Position numbers and translations under genes: made by a program
DNA from: an uncultured Elusimicrobia bacterium
GTDB taxonomy: Bacteria > Elusimicrobiota > Elusimicrobia > Elusimicrobiales > UBA9959
DNA: 56,809 bases
Reading direction: 5' to 3'
NCBI GenBank assembly: GCA_903889965.1
Contig: CAISZM010000049.1
Location: 1-56,809, forward strand
Notes under the pieces: generated by a model
What the model saw: the letters and a program-made list of their open reading frames with translations, nothing else
Database searches by the model: none
Told to the model about the DNA's origin: nothing
Shown: positions 35,390 to 42,710 of the stretch, piece by piece
Layout of the letters: every line of letters starts with the position of its first letter
Numbering within the stretch: position 1 is the stretch's first letter

Positions 35390-35540
35390 TTTTAGGAAAG
35401 GGGTTCAGCCGTCCTGGCCCTCGCGAAGCGAGCTGGCCGACGGCGACGACGAAATGGGGAAAACCTAAGGTTTTCCCCTTGTGGCGCACCGGGCGTTACC
35501 TTTAAAGCCCGGCGGCTTATCCGCCCCAAGCGCCATGCAG
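35390..35540. repeat. palindrome-rich intergenic DNA before ssrA
   Basis: No convincing gene from 35183 to 35561. It holds a 35-base palindrome (35409-35443, CCGTC...CTGGCC...GACGG), a perfect 10-bp hairpin GGGGAAAACC/GGTTTTCCCC (35456-35478) and GCCGGGC-type short stems to about 35535. The GGAAACC/GGTTTCC theme recurs in the elements near 42.3 kb. No clear ssrA promoter was seen. Confidence 0.6.
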
Positions 35541-35561
35541 TGCGATTGGGGTGCGACAATC

Positions 35562-35913
35562 GGGGGTGAATAGGTTCGACGTTAACTTGTGTTGTCAGAT
35601 CAGCAGGCCATGGTTGACCAGGCCATGTAAAACAGGGTCAAAAACATAAAAGCCAACTCCAACGAGATGGCCTGGGCGCACGCTTAAGTGTGCCTCGCTC
35701 GCAGACTGCCGCCCGCGCGGAATGTAGAGCGTTACAATGCGGGATGCTGTTTTTTGGGGCGCGCTTCGTCCCTGGAAGACAAAAGACTAAACGGAGCTTG
35801 TCCGGTACTTGTCGCCCTGAACTTAGTCCGGACGAGACACACTCGGGGCTAAGCCTGTAGCGGTTCTGCCAAGCAGTTTACGGACCCGGGTGCGAATCCC
35901 GGCACCTCCACCA
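35562..35913 (+). ncRNA. ssrA: transfer-messenger RNA (tmRNA)
   Basis: 352 nt. The 5' end GGGGGTG pairs with CACCTCC near the 3' end, which closes with CACCA; the T-arm (GGGTGCGAATCCC) and the 5' AATAGGTTCGACG match tmRNA. It rescues stalled ribosomes with SmpB. The tag frame starts at GCC 35652 after ACATAAAA and reads ANSNEMAWAHA to the TAA at 35685-35687. The usual ending is ALAA or a similar hydrophobic end, so AHA is unusual. A GAAA-loop terminator follows. Confidence 0.93.
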
Positions 35914-35919
35914 TCTAGA

Positions 35920-35948
35920 AGCCGGTCTTCGAAAGAAGGCCGGCTTTT
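35920..35948 (+). terminator. ssrA terminator
   Basis: AGCCGGTCTTC, loop GAAA, GAAGGCCGGCT (one G-T pair), then TTT. The same hairpin is repeated at 36092-36117. Confidence 0.7.
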
Positions 35949-36065
35949 AAATTTGGGGATTCGCAGCCGACTCCCGCGCTCACGGTGTGAGAAAAGCCGG
36001 CGAAGCCGGCGCCAGCGGGCGGCGGCCGGCTCCGGAGGAAGGAGCGGGAGCGACTGGGGGAGGAG

Positions 36066-36118
36066 GAATCCCGGCACCTCCACCATCTAGAAGCCGGTCT
36101 TCGAAAGAAGGCCGGCTT
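36066..36118 (+). repeat. duplicate of the ssrA 3' end and terminator
   Basis: 53 bases identical to 35894-35946: the last 20 bases of tmRNA including the CCA, and its terminator hairpin; similarity continues weakly beyond. The copies are 172 bases apart. This is the pattern left by integration and loss of an element at ssrA, or by a local duplication. Confidence 0.9.
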
Positions 36119-36168
36119 CTGAATTTGCGGGATCAAGGGTCTTCCCTTTCAAGGAAATTCCTGTGCTA

Positions 36169-36471
36169 TTAAACGCCCAGGCAATAGCCTTCTATCAGGC
36201 ACCCTGCGTTAAAGAACATCGAAAATTCCCAGAAGGTTGAAAAGGAGATGAACGCTACTATGAGCACGACAAGCAGGAACATAAAAACATTTTCCGCATT
36301 TTTAGCGCCTTTAAGCGCCTGACCGCCCTTCCACAGCGCCATTAGTCCGGCTCCGAAAGAAATAAAAAATGTCAGCGGCAAAAACCAAAAGCTGCGATGG
36401 GAAAATGACAAAGCAATACATCCTGCAAGGGATATCAATAGCGGGAACTTGCATTTTTTTAAAATAAGCAT
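36169..36471 (-). CDS. small membrane protein
   Basis: 100 residues with an AAGGAG site nine bases before the ATG. Three hydrophobic helices (KFPLLISLAGCIALSFS, FWFLPLTFFISFGAGLMA, VFMFLLVVLIVAFISFSTFW). A short polar loop (KGGQALKGAKNAE) is between the second and third. Base use is AT-richer than its surroundings, and it sits just beyond the duplicated ssrA end, so it may be foreign. Family not recognised. Confidence 0.6.
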   Translation of the reverse strand: MLILKKCKFPLLISLAGCIALSFSHRSFWFLPLTFFISFGAGLMALWKGGQALKGAKNAENVFMFLLVVLIVAFISFSTFWEFSMFFNAGCLIEGYCLGV

Positions 36472-36706
36472 GAGGGAAGGCTCCTTGATGTCCGTGTATC
36501 CGTGGATTTATATGTCCGTGACCAGACAGGCTCCGGAAATTAAATATAGCATTTTCCCTAATTGCGCGTTTATGGACCGTAATAAGCGAATAGGTAAGCG
36601 ACCTGCCGTTTTTATTGTAGAATTCTAGTGTAATTCCAGCCCGCAAGCACATGCCGGGCTGTTCGGAGTTCTACCCCGATTTACAAGACAGGCGGACGGA
36701 GGAACC

Positions 36707-37744
36707 ATGGAAGAACAAAAGAATATCAGCGCAGCGCAGGCCCAGCAACCCCAGCCGGCGCAAAAGCCGCCTTCGTGCCGCGGGGCCGGGCTCTGGCTTA
36801 AGATAGTCGCGGGGCTTTACGTCCTGTCGCTGGCCGCGGCTTTCGCGGTAATAAACCGGACAGACGCCGCGCGCAAAACGATGTCTTCGGATATGGACAT
36901 CTCCAAGATAACCGGTATAGGCCAGGTAAAGAAGAACGCCGTGGCCGTGGTGGAGCTTTACGGCGTCATTTCGCAGGGGAGCTCCTCAAGGTCCTGGGAG
37001 CGCGGCAGCCAGCAGCTTGCTGAACGCATAAAGACTCTTTCCGGGAAAAAGGAAGTAAAGGCAATAGTCCTGGATATAAACACCCCGGGAGGGTCCGTCG
37101 GCGCCGTGCAGGAAATATACTCCGCCATAAAGCGCGCCAAAGCCGAGACAAAGAAGCCTTTCATCGCCCGTTTCGGCGATGTTTCCGCCAGCGGCGGCTA
37201 CTATGTTGCGTCGGCCTGCGACCTTATTGTGGCGCACCCCGGCACCATAACCGGCTCCATCGGCGTCATTTTCAGCGTGAGCAATTTCGAGGGGCTGATG
37301 AAGAAGGTCGGCTTCAGGAACGAGGTCGTAAAATCCGGCAAATTCAAGGACATGGGCTCGCCTATGCGCGAGATGACGCAGGAGGAGCGGAAGATGCTGC
37401 AGGCCATGATAGACGATTCCTACGAGCAATTCGTGGCGGCGGTTTCCGAGGGCAGGAAGATGCCGGTCGAAAAGGTTAAACTGCTCGCCGACGGGAGAAT
37501 TTACACCGGGCGCCAGGCCAAGGATGTCGGTCTTGTGGACAGGCTGGGGGACCTCCAGGACGCGGTGGACGCGGCCGGTGAGATGTCCGGGTTAGGGCGC
37601 AACCCGCGCGTGCTTACCGATACGGACCCGCTGGACAGCCTGCTTTCCCTCATGGAGAGCAGGATAAGCCTTTTCACTTCCGTGGCGGCGGCGGCCTCGC
37701 TTGAGATCGGCCCGCGGCTTGAATACCGCTGGTACGGGCACTGA
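36707..37744 (+). CDS. sppA: signal peptide peptidase SppA
   Basis: 345 residues, the short single-domain form. A Gln/Pro-rich cytosolic start precedes one TM helix (about 29-48), and the protease domain degrades cleaved signal peptides in the membrane. The nucleophile is S162 (DVSASGGYY) and the general base K212 (KSGKFKDMGSP). NTPGGSVGAVQEIYSAIK and HPGTITGSIGVI complete the family set. GGAGG lies before the ATG. First gene of a tight plus-strand run (gaps of 10-18 bases) ending with the ferritin-like gene. Confidence 0.95.
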   Translation: MEEQKNISAAQAQQPQPAQKPPSCRGAGLWLKIVAGLYVLSLAAAFAVINRTDAARKTMSSDMDISKITGIGQVKKNAVAVVELYGVISQGSSSRSWERGSQQLAERIKTLSGKKEVKAIVLDINTPGGSVGAVQEIYSAIKRAKAETKKPFIARFGDVSASGGYYVASACDLIVAHPGTITGSIGVIFSVSNFEGLMKKVGFRNEVVKSGKFKDMGSPMREMTQEERKMLQAMIDDSYEQFVAAVSEGRKMPVEKVKLLADGRIYTGRQAKDVGLVDRLGDLQDAVDAAGEMSGLGRNPRVLTDTDPLDSLLSLMESRISLFTSVAAAASLEIGPRLEYRWYGH

Positions 37745-37756
37745 GCCTGGAGGATT

Positions 37757-38302
37757 ATGAACCTTTTCAGAACGCTGGAGCTGCTGCTGGAAAACCCGGC
37801 CGCTTTTTTGTCGGGTGAGAAACCGTCCGGGCTGGGACGCGCCGGGCTTGCGGGGTATTTCGCCGGCACGCTGGGGCTGTTCGCCTACCTGCGGATATTT
37901 TCAGCCGTGCCGCCGGGTTTCGCGTCTTTTGCCGTGGTGCTGATGCTTGTGCTGGCGGCCAACTTCTGCTTCTCGGCCGTGATGCACCTGTTCCTGGATC
38001 TGACGGGGGCGCAAGGGAGCGCTTCAAGGCTTTTCCTGGTTTTCGGCGTAACCGACTTCCTCCTGGCGCTCCTGGTCCCGCTGGCTTTCTTCGCCAAGCT
38101 GGGATATATAAACGCGTTCCTCGCGCTGTGCCTGTGCCTGATCCTTGCGGTGTATTTCCGCGTTCGCGTGGTAAGGGGCCTTTACCCGGTATCCTCGAAT
38201 AAAGCGCTCCTTGCCGTCTGCCTCCCTTACGCCGGCTTCACGGCCGTGTTTTTCGCCGGCTTTATATACTCGATAGCCTGGCTGGTGTGGCTGGCGGTCT
38301 AG
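37757..38302 (+). CDS. Yip1-like membrane protein
   Basis: 181 residues with about five transmembrane helices. The start (MNLFRTLELLLENPAAFLSG) matches the amphipathic entry of Yip1-domain proteins, in which NP..FF-like words precede the helices; SAVMHLFLDLTG lies in the middle. Bacterial members are poorly characterised. It sits 12 bases after sppA in the same transcript. Confidence 0.7.
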   Translation: MNLFRTLELLLENPAAFLSGEKPSGLGRAGLAGYFAGTLGLFAYLRIFSAVPPGFASFAVVLMLVLAANFCFSAVMHLFLDLTGAQGSASRLFLVFGVTDFLLALLVPLAFFAKLGYINAFLALCLCLILAVYFRVRVVRGLYPVSSNKALLAVCLPYAGFTAVFFAGFIYSIAWLVWLAV

Positions 38303-38320
38303 CTGCGGGCCACGGAAAAT

Positions 38321-39055
38321 ATGTCCAGGACGCCGCCGGTTAAAGAGTTTGACGGCCTGCCGGTGCTTCCCGCGGAGAAAGTAAAATACCTTGATAAAAA
38401 GGCCTCGCTGGAATACGGGATCCCGGCGCATGGGCTTATGGAAAACGCCGGCCGTGCGGCCGCCGGTGAAATAATTAAATTCGCCGCCGGGGAACTCGGG
38501 AAAAAAGCATCCGGCCTCCTTGCGGTGGTCTGCTGCGGCAGGGGGAACAACGGCGGCGACGGCTTGGTGGCGGCCCGCTACCTGAAAAAGGCCGGCGCGC
38601 TGGTGAAGGTCTTCATCCTGCCCCCGACCGAGACCGGGTACGGCGAACTGGTGGCTAAAAATCTGCAGGCGCTTAAAGATGCAGGGATCGACGCCGTACA
38701 GGCGCGGGAGGACGCCATGGATACGCTCAAGGCGGCGCTCTCGTCCGCGGACCTGCTGGTGGACGCGCTGCTGGGGATAAGCGCCGAGGGCAAGCCTTCG
38801 GGCCCCGTGAGCCGCGTGATACAGTTGATGAATCAGAGCGCGCGGCCGGTAGTGGCGCTGGACCTCCCCTCCGGCCTGAGCCCGGACACCGGCCATTACG
38901 GCGGCGCCTCCGTAATCGCCCGGCTCACCCTGACTTTCGGTTTCGCCAAGCCCGGTCTGCTGGAACCCCGGGCGCGCAAGAGCGTGGGCAGGTTAAAAGT
39001 GCTTTCCATCGGGTACCCCAAAGGGCTGACGGACGAAGCGCGAAGACGGCGGTAA
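38321..39055 (+). CDS. nnrE: NAD(P)H-hydrate epimerase (YjeF N-domain)
   Basis: 244 residues. It interconverts R and S forms of hydrated NAD(P)H for repair. LDKKASLEYGIPAHGLMENA, VVCCGRGNNGGDGLVAARYL, VDALLGISAEGKPSG, VVALDLPSGLSPDTG and LTFGFAKPGL are the family motifs. The dehydratase partner domain (NnrD) that is often fused at the C-terminus is absent here, so it must be encoded elsewhere. It starts 18 bases after the Yip1-like gene. Confidence 0.93.
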   Translation: MSRTPPVKEFDGLPVLPAEKVKYLDKKASLEYGIPAHGLMENAGRAAAGEIIKFAAGELGKKASGLLAVVCCGRGNNGGDGLVAARYLKKAGALVKVFILPPTETGYGELVAKNLQALKDAGIDAVQAREDAMDTLKAALSSADLLVDALLGISAEGKPSGPVSRVIQLMNQSARPVVALDLPSGLSPDTGHYGGASVIARLTLTFGFAKPGLLEPRARKSVGRLKVLSIGYPKGLTDEARRRR

Positions 39056-39066
39056 AATGAGGAAAC

Positions 39067-40872
39067 ATGCGCCCTTTTAATGACAGCGTGATATATTTTG
39101 CGGTCGTGGACCGCTTCTCGAACGGAAATCCTTCCAACGACAACGGACGGAACCCCGAGGCTTACGACGCTTCCCGGAGCGACTGGTTCAAATACTGGGG
39201 CGGCGATCTTAACGGGGTGGTGGATAAAATAGACTATATAAAGGAGCTGGGCTGTTCCGCCTTGTGGCTGACCCCGCTTTTCGACCAGATAGACGGGCTG
39301 GTGGACGTGGAGGGACGCGGCATGGCGGGTTACCACGGCTACTGGGCGAAGGACTTTAAGCGCCTGGACGAACACCTGGCCGGCTCCCCGGAGGACGTGC
39401 GGGTTTTCGCCTCAAGCGACACCATCTTCGACCGCATGGTCGGCGAGATGCACCGCAGGGATATGCGGCTGGTGCTGGACATAGTCTGCAATCATTCAAG
39501 CCCGGCGCAGCGGCCCGACATGGGGGGGCGGCCCGTCAAAGGCGAAATTTACGACGACGGCAAGCTGCTGACCTCCTACGAAGACGACAAGCTCGGCTGG
39601 TATCACCGCAACGGCGGAGTGAGCGACTGGGGCAACAAGGCGCAGGTGGAGGGCGGGGAGCTGTGCGGCCTGGCGGATTTTAACGAGTCGCGCATAGGGT
39701 ACCGCACTTACATAAAAGACGCCATTAAATTATGGCTGGACAAGGGCGTGGACGCGCTGCGCGTGGACACGGTAAAGCATATGCCGTTCTGGTTCTGGCA
39801 GGAATTCGTTTCCGACATGCTTTTCCACAAGCCTGACCTGTTCATTTTCGGCGAATGGTTCCAGGGGGGCTGTTATGACGGCCTCTCGGTACAGTTCGCC
39901 AATAAAAGCGGGATGGGTATGCTGGATTTCGCGTTGCAGCGCGCGCTTGAGGATGCGCTTGCCCGGGGGGCCGGCGCGGGCTTCGAGCTTGTGGATAATG
40001 TTTTCGCCATGGACCCGCTCTTCGACGACTGCCGGCATCTGGTGACCTTTCTGGATAACCACGACATGCCGCGCTTCATGTCGGCGGGGGCCACTCCCGC
40101 GCGCCTTGAAATGGGCCTTGCGCTTATACTCACCTGCCGCGGCACGCCGTGCGTGTATTACGGCACCGAACAGTACCTCCACAACGACACCAACGGGGGG
40201 GGCGACCCTTACAACAGGCCGATGATGGAAAAATGGGATACCGGCACGCCGGCTTTCCTGCTTATAAAAAAACTGGCCGCCGTGCGCAAGGAGAACGCGG
40301 CGGTGCAGAGCGGCAGCCACCGTGTGAAATATCTTTCCAAGGACATCTACGCCTATACCCGCGTTTACGACGGCGACAGCTGCCTGGCGGCCTTCAACCG
40401 CGGGCCGGCGGCGGAGATAGCGCTGGAAAATGTCGAGTTCCCGGACGGGGTTTACCGGGATGTTATTTCCGGCCGGCAGATTTCCGTTAAGGGGGGGCGC
40501 ATAGAGAGCCTTCTGCTGGCGCGCGACACCTCTTTGGTTCTCTCGTACTGCGCCCCGGCGCCTGCCGGGTCCGGCCTTGAAATCTCCTTCCTTCTTAACG
40601 GCTTCCGCACCGCGTACGGGCAGCGCGTGAAGGTTACGGGCAACTGTCCTGAGCTGGGCAACTGGGACTTGTCTAAGGCCTTCCCCCTCGAGTACATAAA
40701 CGATAATCTTTGGCTCGGCCGCCTTACCCTGAAGGAGAGCGCCGGCGGAGCTATCGCGTATAAATTCATCGTGGAAAGGGACGGGGATGGCGTCCTGTAT
40801 GAAAACCGCCCCGCTCATTTTCGCCATCTGCCCGGGGACGGGCGTATGGAACTGCAGCACCGCTGGAGCTGA
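39067..40872 (+). CDS. GH13 alpha-amylase with C-terminal CBM20
   Basis: 601 residues. The (beta/alpha)8 catalytic domain shows all four regions: VLDIVCNHS, ALRVDTVKHM with nucleophile D234, IFGEWF with acid/base E263, and FLDNHDM with D330. The N-terminus begins directly with the catalytic domain (SVIYFAVVDRFSNGNPSNDN) and has no signal peptide. A starch-binding CBM20 covers about 495-600 (SFLLNGFRTAYGQRVKVTGN, CPELGNWDLSKAFPLEY). A cytosolic glycogen or maltodextrin role is more likely than secreted digestion. Its GAGGA site precedes the ATG 11 bases after nnrE. Confidence 0.93.
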   Translation: MRPFNDSVIYFAVVDRFSNGNPSNDNGRNPEAYDASRSDWFKYWGGDLNGVVDKIDYIKELGCSALWLTPLFDQIDGLVDVEGRGMAGYHGYWAKDFKRLDEHLAGSPEDVRVFASSDTIFDRMVGEMHRRDMRLVLDIVCNHSSPAQRPDMGGRPVKGEIYDDGKLLTSYEDDKLGWYHRNGGVSDWGNKAQVEGGELCGLADFNESRIGYRTYIKDAIKLWLDKGVDALRVDTVKHMPFWFWQEFVSDMLFHKPDLFIFGEWFQGGCYDGLSVQFANKSGMGMLDFALQRALEDALARGAGAGFELVDNVFAMDPLFDDCRHLVTFLDNHDMPRFMSAGATPARLEMGLALILTCRGTPCVYYGTEQYLHNDTNGGGDPYNRPMMEKWDTGTPAFLLIKKLAAVRKENAAVQSGSHRVKYLSKDIYAYTRVYDGDSCLAAFNRGPAAEIALENVEFPDGVYRDVISGRQISVKGGRIESLLLARDTSLVLSYCAPAPAGSGLEISFLLNGFRTAYGQRVKVTGNCPELGNWDLSKAFPLEYINDNLWLGRLTLKESAGGAIAYKFIVERDGDGVLYENRPAHFRHLPGDGRMELQHRWS

Positions 40873-40882
40873 GGGAGATATT

Positions 40883-41299
40883 ATGAAACTTAAAGAACTT
40901 ATGCGGGAGGTCGTACACGGGGAAATGGACGCCATTTCCATCTACGAGGAGGAGGCGGAAGTTTTCGCCTCGCATCCGAAATACGGAACCGAGATCAGCA
41001 CCCTGTTCGGCAGGCTCGCCCTGGAGAAGCGCGAGCGCCTTAAGGCGCTTGGGAGCATCCTCAGGCAGCCGACGGGCTTCAGGGAGCGGGATACCAAGGC
41101 CGCGCGGTCCATCGAGGCGTCCCTGCGGGCGCATGTTACGGCCGAGGAAATATGCGTGGCAAATTTTGCCGAACTTGTTAAACAGCTTAATAAGCCGGAA
41201 TTCAAGGAAACAATAGCCGCCATGCTCAGCGGTTCGCGCGCGCACCTGGCCGCGATACGCGGCCTCCAGAACCTCATCAAAGGCGTCCCGACGAAATAG
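40883..41299 (+). CDS. ferritin-like (rubrerythrin-type) four-helix protein
   Basis: 138 residues from the ATG at 40883; an upstream in-frame start lies within the amylase gene. The helices carry Glu/His spacing of rubrerythrin-like diiron proteins: HGEMDAISIYEEEAE, EKRERLKALGSIL, HVTAEEICVANFAELVK and SRAHLAAIRGLQ. The canonical EXXH pairs are not all obvious, so metal binding is uncertain. It ends the sppA-started run. It could act in oxidative stress. Confidence 0.7.
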   Translation: MKLKELMREVVHGEMDAISIYEEEAEVFASHPKYGTEISTLFGRLALEKRERLKALGSILRQPTGFRERDTKAARSIEASLRAHVTAEEICVANFAELVKQLNKPEFKETIAAMLSGSRAHLAAIRGLQNLIKGVPTK

Positions 41300-41349
41300 G
41301 GTCCGATGACCGGGCCCCGGCCCGGCCGCGCGGGTGCGGCCAGAAACAG

Positions 41350-42096
41350 TCAGACTTTTAAAACCGCGGAGAGTTTTTGCGAGAGTTCCGCGAGGTGTTC
41401 GCGGATGCGCGGCTGTTTCTTTTCCAGGAGGGGGAGGAGGGTTTTCCTTATCCAGTTGCGCCTGTAATGTTCGTCTTCGTTCGTGTGGTCCTTGCGCGAC
41501 CGCAGATCATTAGCTTTGATGTACGCCTCAATATCCTTGCGCGAGACCGCCAGCATAGGCCGTATCAAATCCACCTTGAACTTCCCGCGGCACAGGGGCC
41601 GCCTTACCGGGATCCCCAGCAGGCCCCTCGGTTCGGTGCCGCGCAATAAATTTAAAAGGATGGTTTCCGCGTGGTCGTCAGAATGGTGCGCCGTGGCGAC
41701 AAGCCGGCATTTGTGCTTAAGCGCAGTTTCGGCCAGCAGGCCGTAGCGGGCCCCGCGGGCCGCGTGCTCGATGCCGGTGCCGCTCTTCTTCGCCAGCCGC
41801 TTGACGTCGGCGGAAAGGATAAAGGTCTCAAGTCCGTATTCCCCTCCCAATTTCCGCACGAAAGCGGCGTCGGCGTCGGCTGCCTTGCCGCGCAGCTTAT
41901 GGTTCACGTGGCAGACGCAAAGCCTGAGCCGCATGGCGCGCGCCTGTCCCGCGAAAAAATCCAGCATCGCTACCGAGTCGGGACCGCCCGAAACCGCCAG
42001 CAGTATGGAGTCCCTGTCGGAGAACAGGCGCAGGCGGCGGGACTCCGCCGTAATGTGGTTCCACAGGCTCAGCGTAATAGATTTCCTTGAGGGCAT
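41350..42096 (-). CDS. tilS: tRNA(Ile)-lysidine synthetase TilS (short form)
   Basis: 248 residues. It converts C34 of the CAU tRNA-Ile to lysidine so that AUA is read as Ile. The PP-loop is SGGPDS (36-41); VNHKLRGKAADADAAFV, GIEHAARGARYGLL and TAHHSDDHAETILLNLLRG follow. The protein ends soon after the core domain (RRNWIRKTLLPLLE), lacking the C-terminal domains of the E. coli enzyme, as in other short TilS proteins. TATAAT ends six bases before the ATG and no Shine-Dalgarno is present. Confidence 0.95.
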   Translation of the reverse strand: MPSRKSITLSLWNHITAESRRLRLFSDRDSILLAVSGGPDSVAMLDFFAGQARAMRLRLCVCHVNHKLRGKAADADAAFVRKLGGEYGLETFILSADVKRLAKKSGTGIEHAARGARYGLLAETALKHKCRLVATAHHSDDHAETILLNLLRGTEPRGLLGIPVRRPLCRGKFKVDLIRPMLAVSRKDIEAYIKANDLRSRKDHTNEDEHYRRNWIRKTLLPLLEKKQPRIREHLAELSQKLSAVLKV

Positions 42097-42102
42097 AGTT
42101 GA

Positions 42103-42108
42103 ATTATA
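42103..42108 (-). promoter_or_regulatory. extended -10 of tilS (leaderless)
   Basis: On the minus strand TGGTATAAT (TGnTATAAT) ends exactly six bases before the tilS ATG. Confidence 0.7.
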
Positions 42109-42217
42109 CCAAACGGCGCCGGTCTGTCTGCCCCGCGACCTTCATTCGCCGTATTTTCAAGCCGTTACCTTTGTAAAAATATGATTCCTCATGAGTTTAA
42201 TGTGGGTACGGGCCAGT

Positions 42218-42326
42218 CATGGGATTGCCCTTACGCCGCGTAGGAAACCCTCCCGTGGTTTCCCCCCGCATGGGAAATGAATGCGGGGGCCCCCCATCCG
42301 CTATGCGGCTCCAGGGCAAACCCATG
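42218..42326. repeat. cloverleaf-like palindromic element, copy A
   Basis: Ends GGGATTGCCCT/AGGGCAAACCC form an outer stem. Inside are three hairpins: GGAAACC/GGTTTCC (7 bp), CCCCCGCAT/ATGCGGGGG (9 bp) and CCGC/GCGG. Its sequence is related to the reverse complement of copy B. Confidence 0.85.
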
Positions 42327-42416
42327 CCTGTCCCTCCCGTTTTCGTGTTTCCCTACCAACAACGAATCATGAAGCGATTGGTAATCAAATCGCAGTAGGT
42401 ATATCTTTAGAGGGAG

Positions 42417-42534
42417 GGTGGGTGATTACCCTGAGCGCCCGTTGCGGAAAGGGGGGCCCCGCCGTCATAGTCTGGCGGGGGGAAACCGACGCAAGGGTTT
42501 CCTCTTTCCGGGCGAGCAGGGTAATCACCCATCC
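42417..42534. repeat. cloverleaf-like palindromic element, copy B (inverted)
   Basis: Outer stem GGGTGATTACCCTG/CAGGGTAATCACCC is perfect over 14 bp. Inner stems match copy A when reverse-complemented (GGAAACC/GGTTTCC, CCCCGCC/GGCGGGG) with added compensatory arms (CGCCCG/CGGGCG). The 90 bases between A and B hold a GCGATT...AATCGC palindrome. After B, a GCTGACCG/CGGTCAGC pair (about 42549-42621) precedes GATATTTTTT. No gene is seen between 42109 and 42660. Confidence 0.85.
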
Positions 42535-42660
42535 GACCCCACGGTGTGGCTGACCGCATGCCCGACGCCTCCATACCCTCGTCAGGACCCGCAACCCCTC
42601 AGTCTTACCGGTCAGCGATATTTTTTATCTTTTCGTCCTAAAACGCAAGAGTGCATAAAA

Positions 42661-42697
42661 AAATAGGCCGCCGGAACTTCGGCGGCTTATTTTTTTA
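42661..42697. terminator. bidirectional terminator
   Basis: GCCGCCGGAACTTCGGCGGC hairpin with T runs on both strands (TTATTTTTTT plus, TATTTTTTT minus). It ends the minus-strand gene at 42711. Confidence 0.85.
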
Positions 42698-42710
42698 ACG
42701 CTAAAACAGC

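Noticed and set aside
35823-36136. Minus-strand ORFs over the ssrA end with a GAGIRTR-type motif
   Set aside because: They are antisense to the tmRNA T-arm, a common false gene, with no ribosome site.
42200-42660. RNase P RNA or another known structured RNA
   Set aside because: I see structure but not the conserved RNase P core words; the sequence is instead an inverted pair of related palindromic elements.
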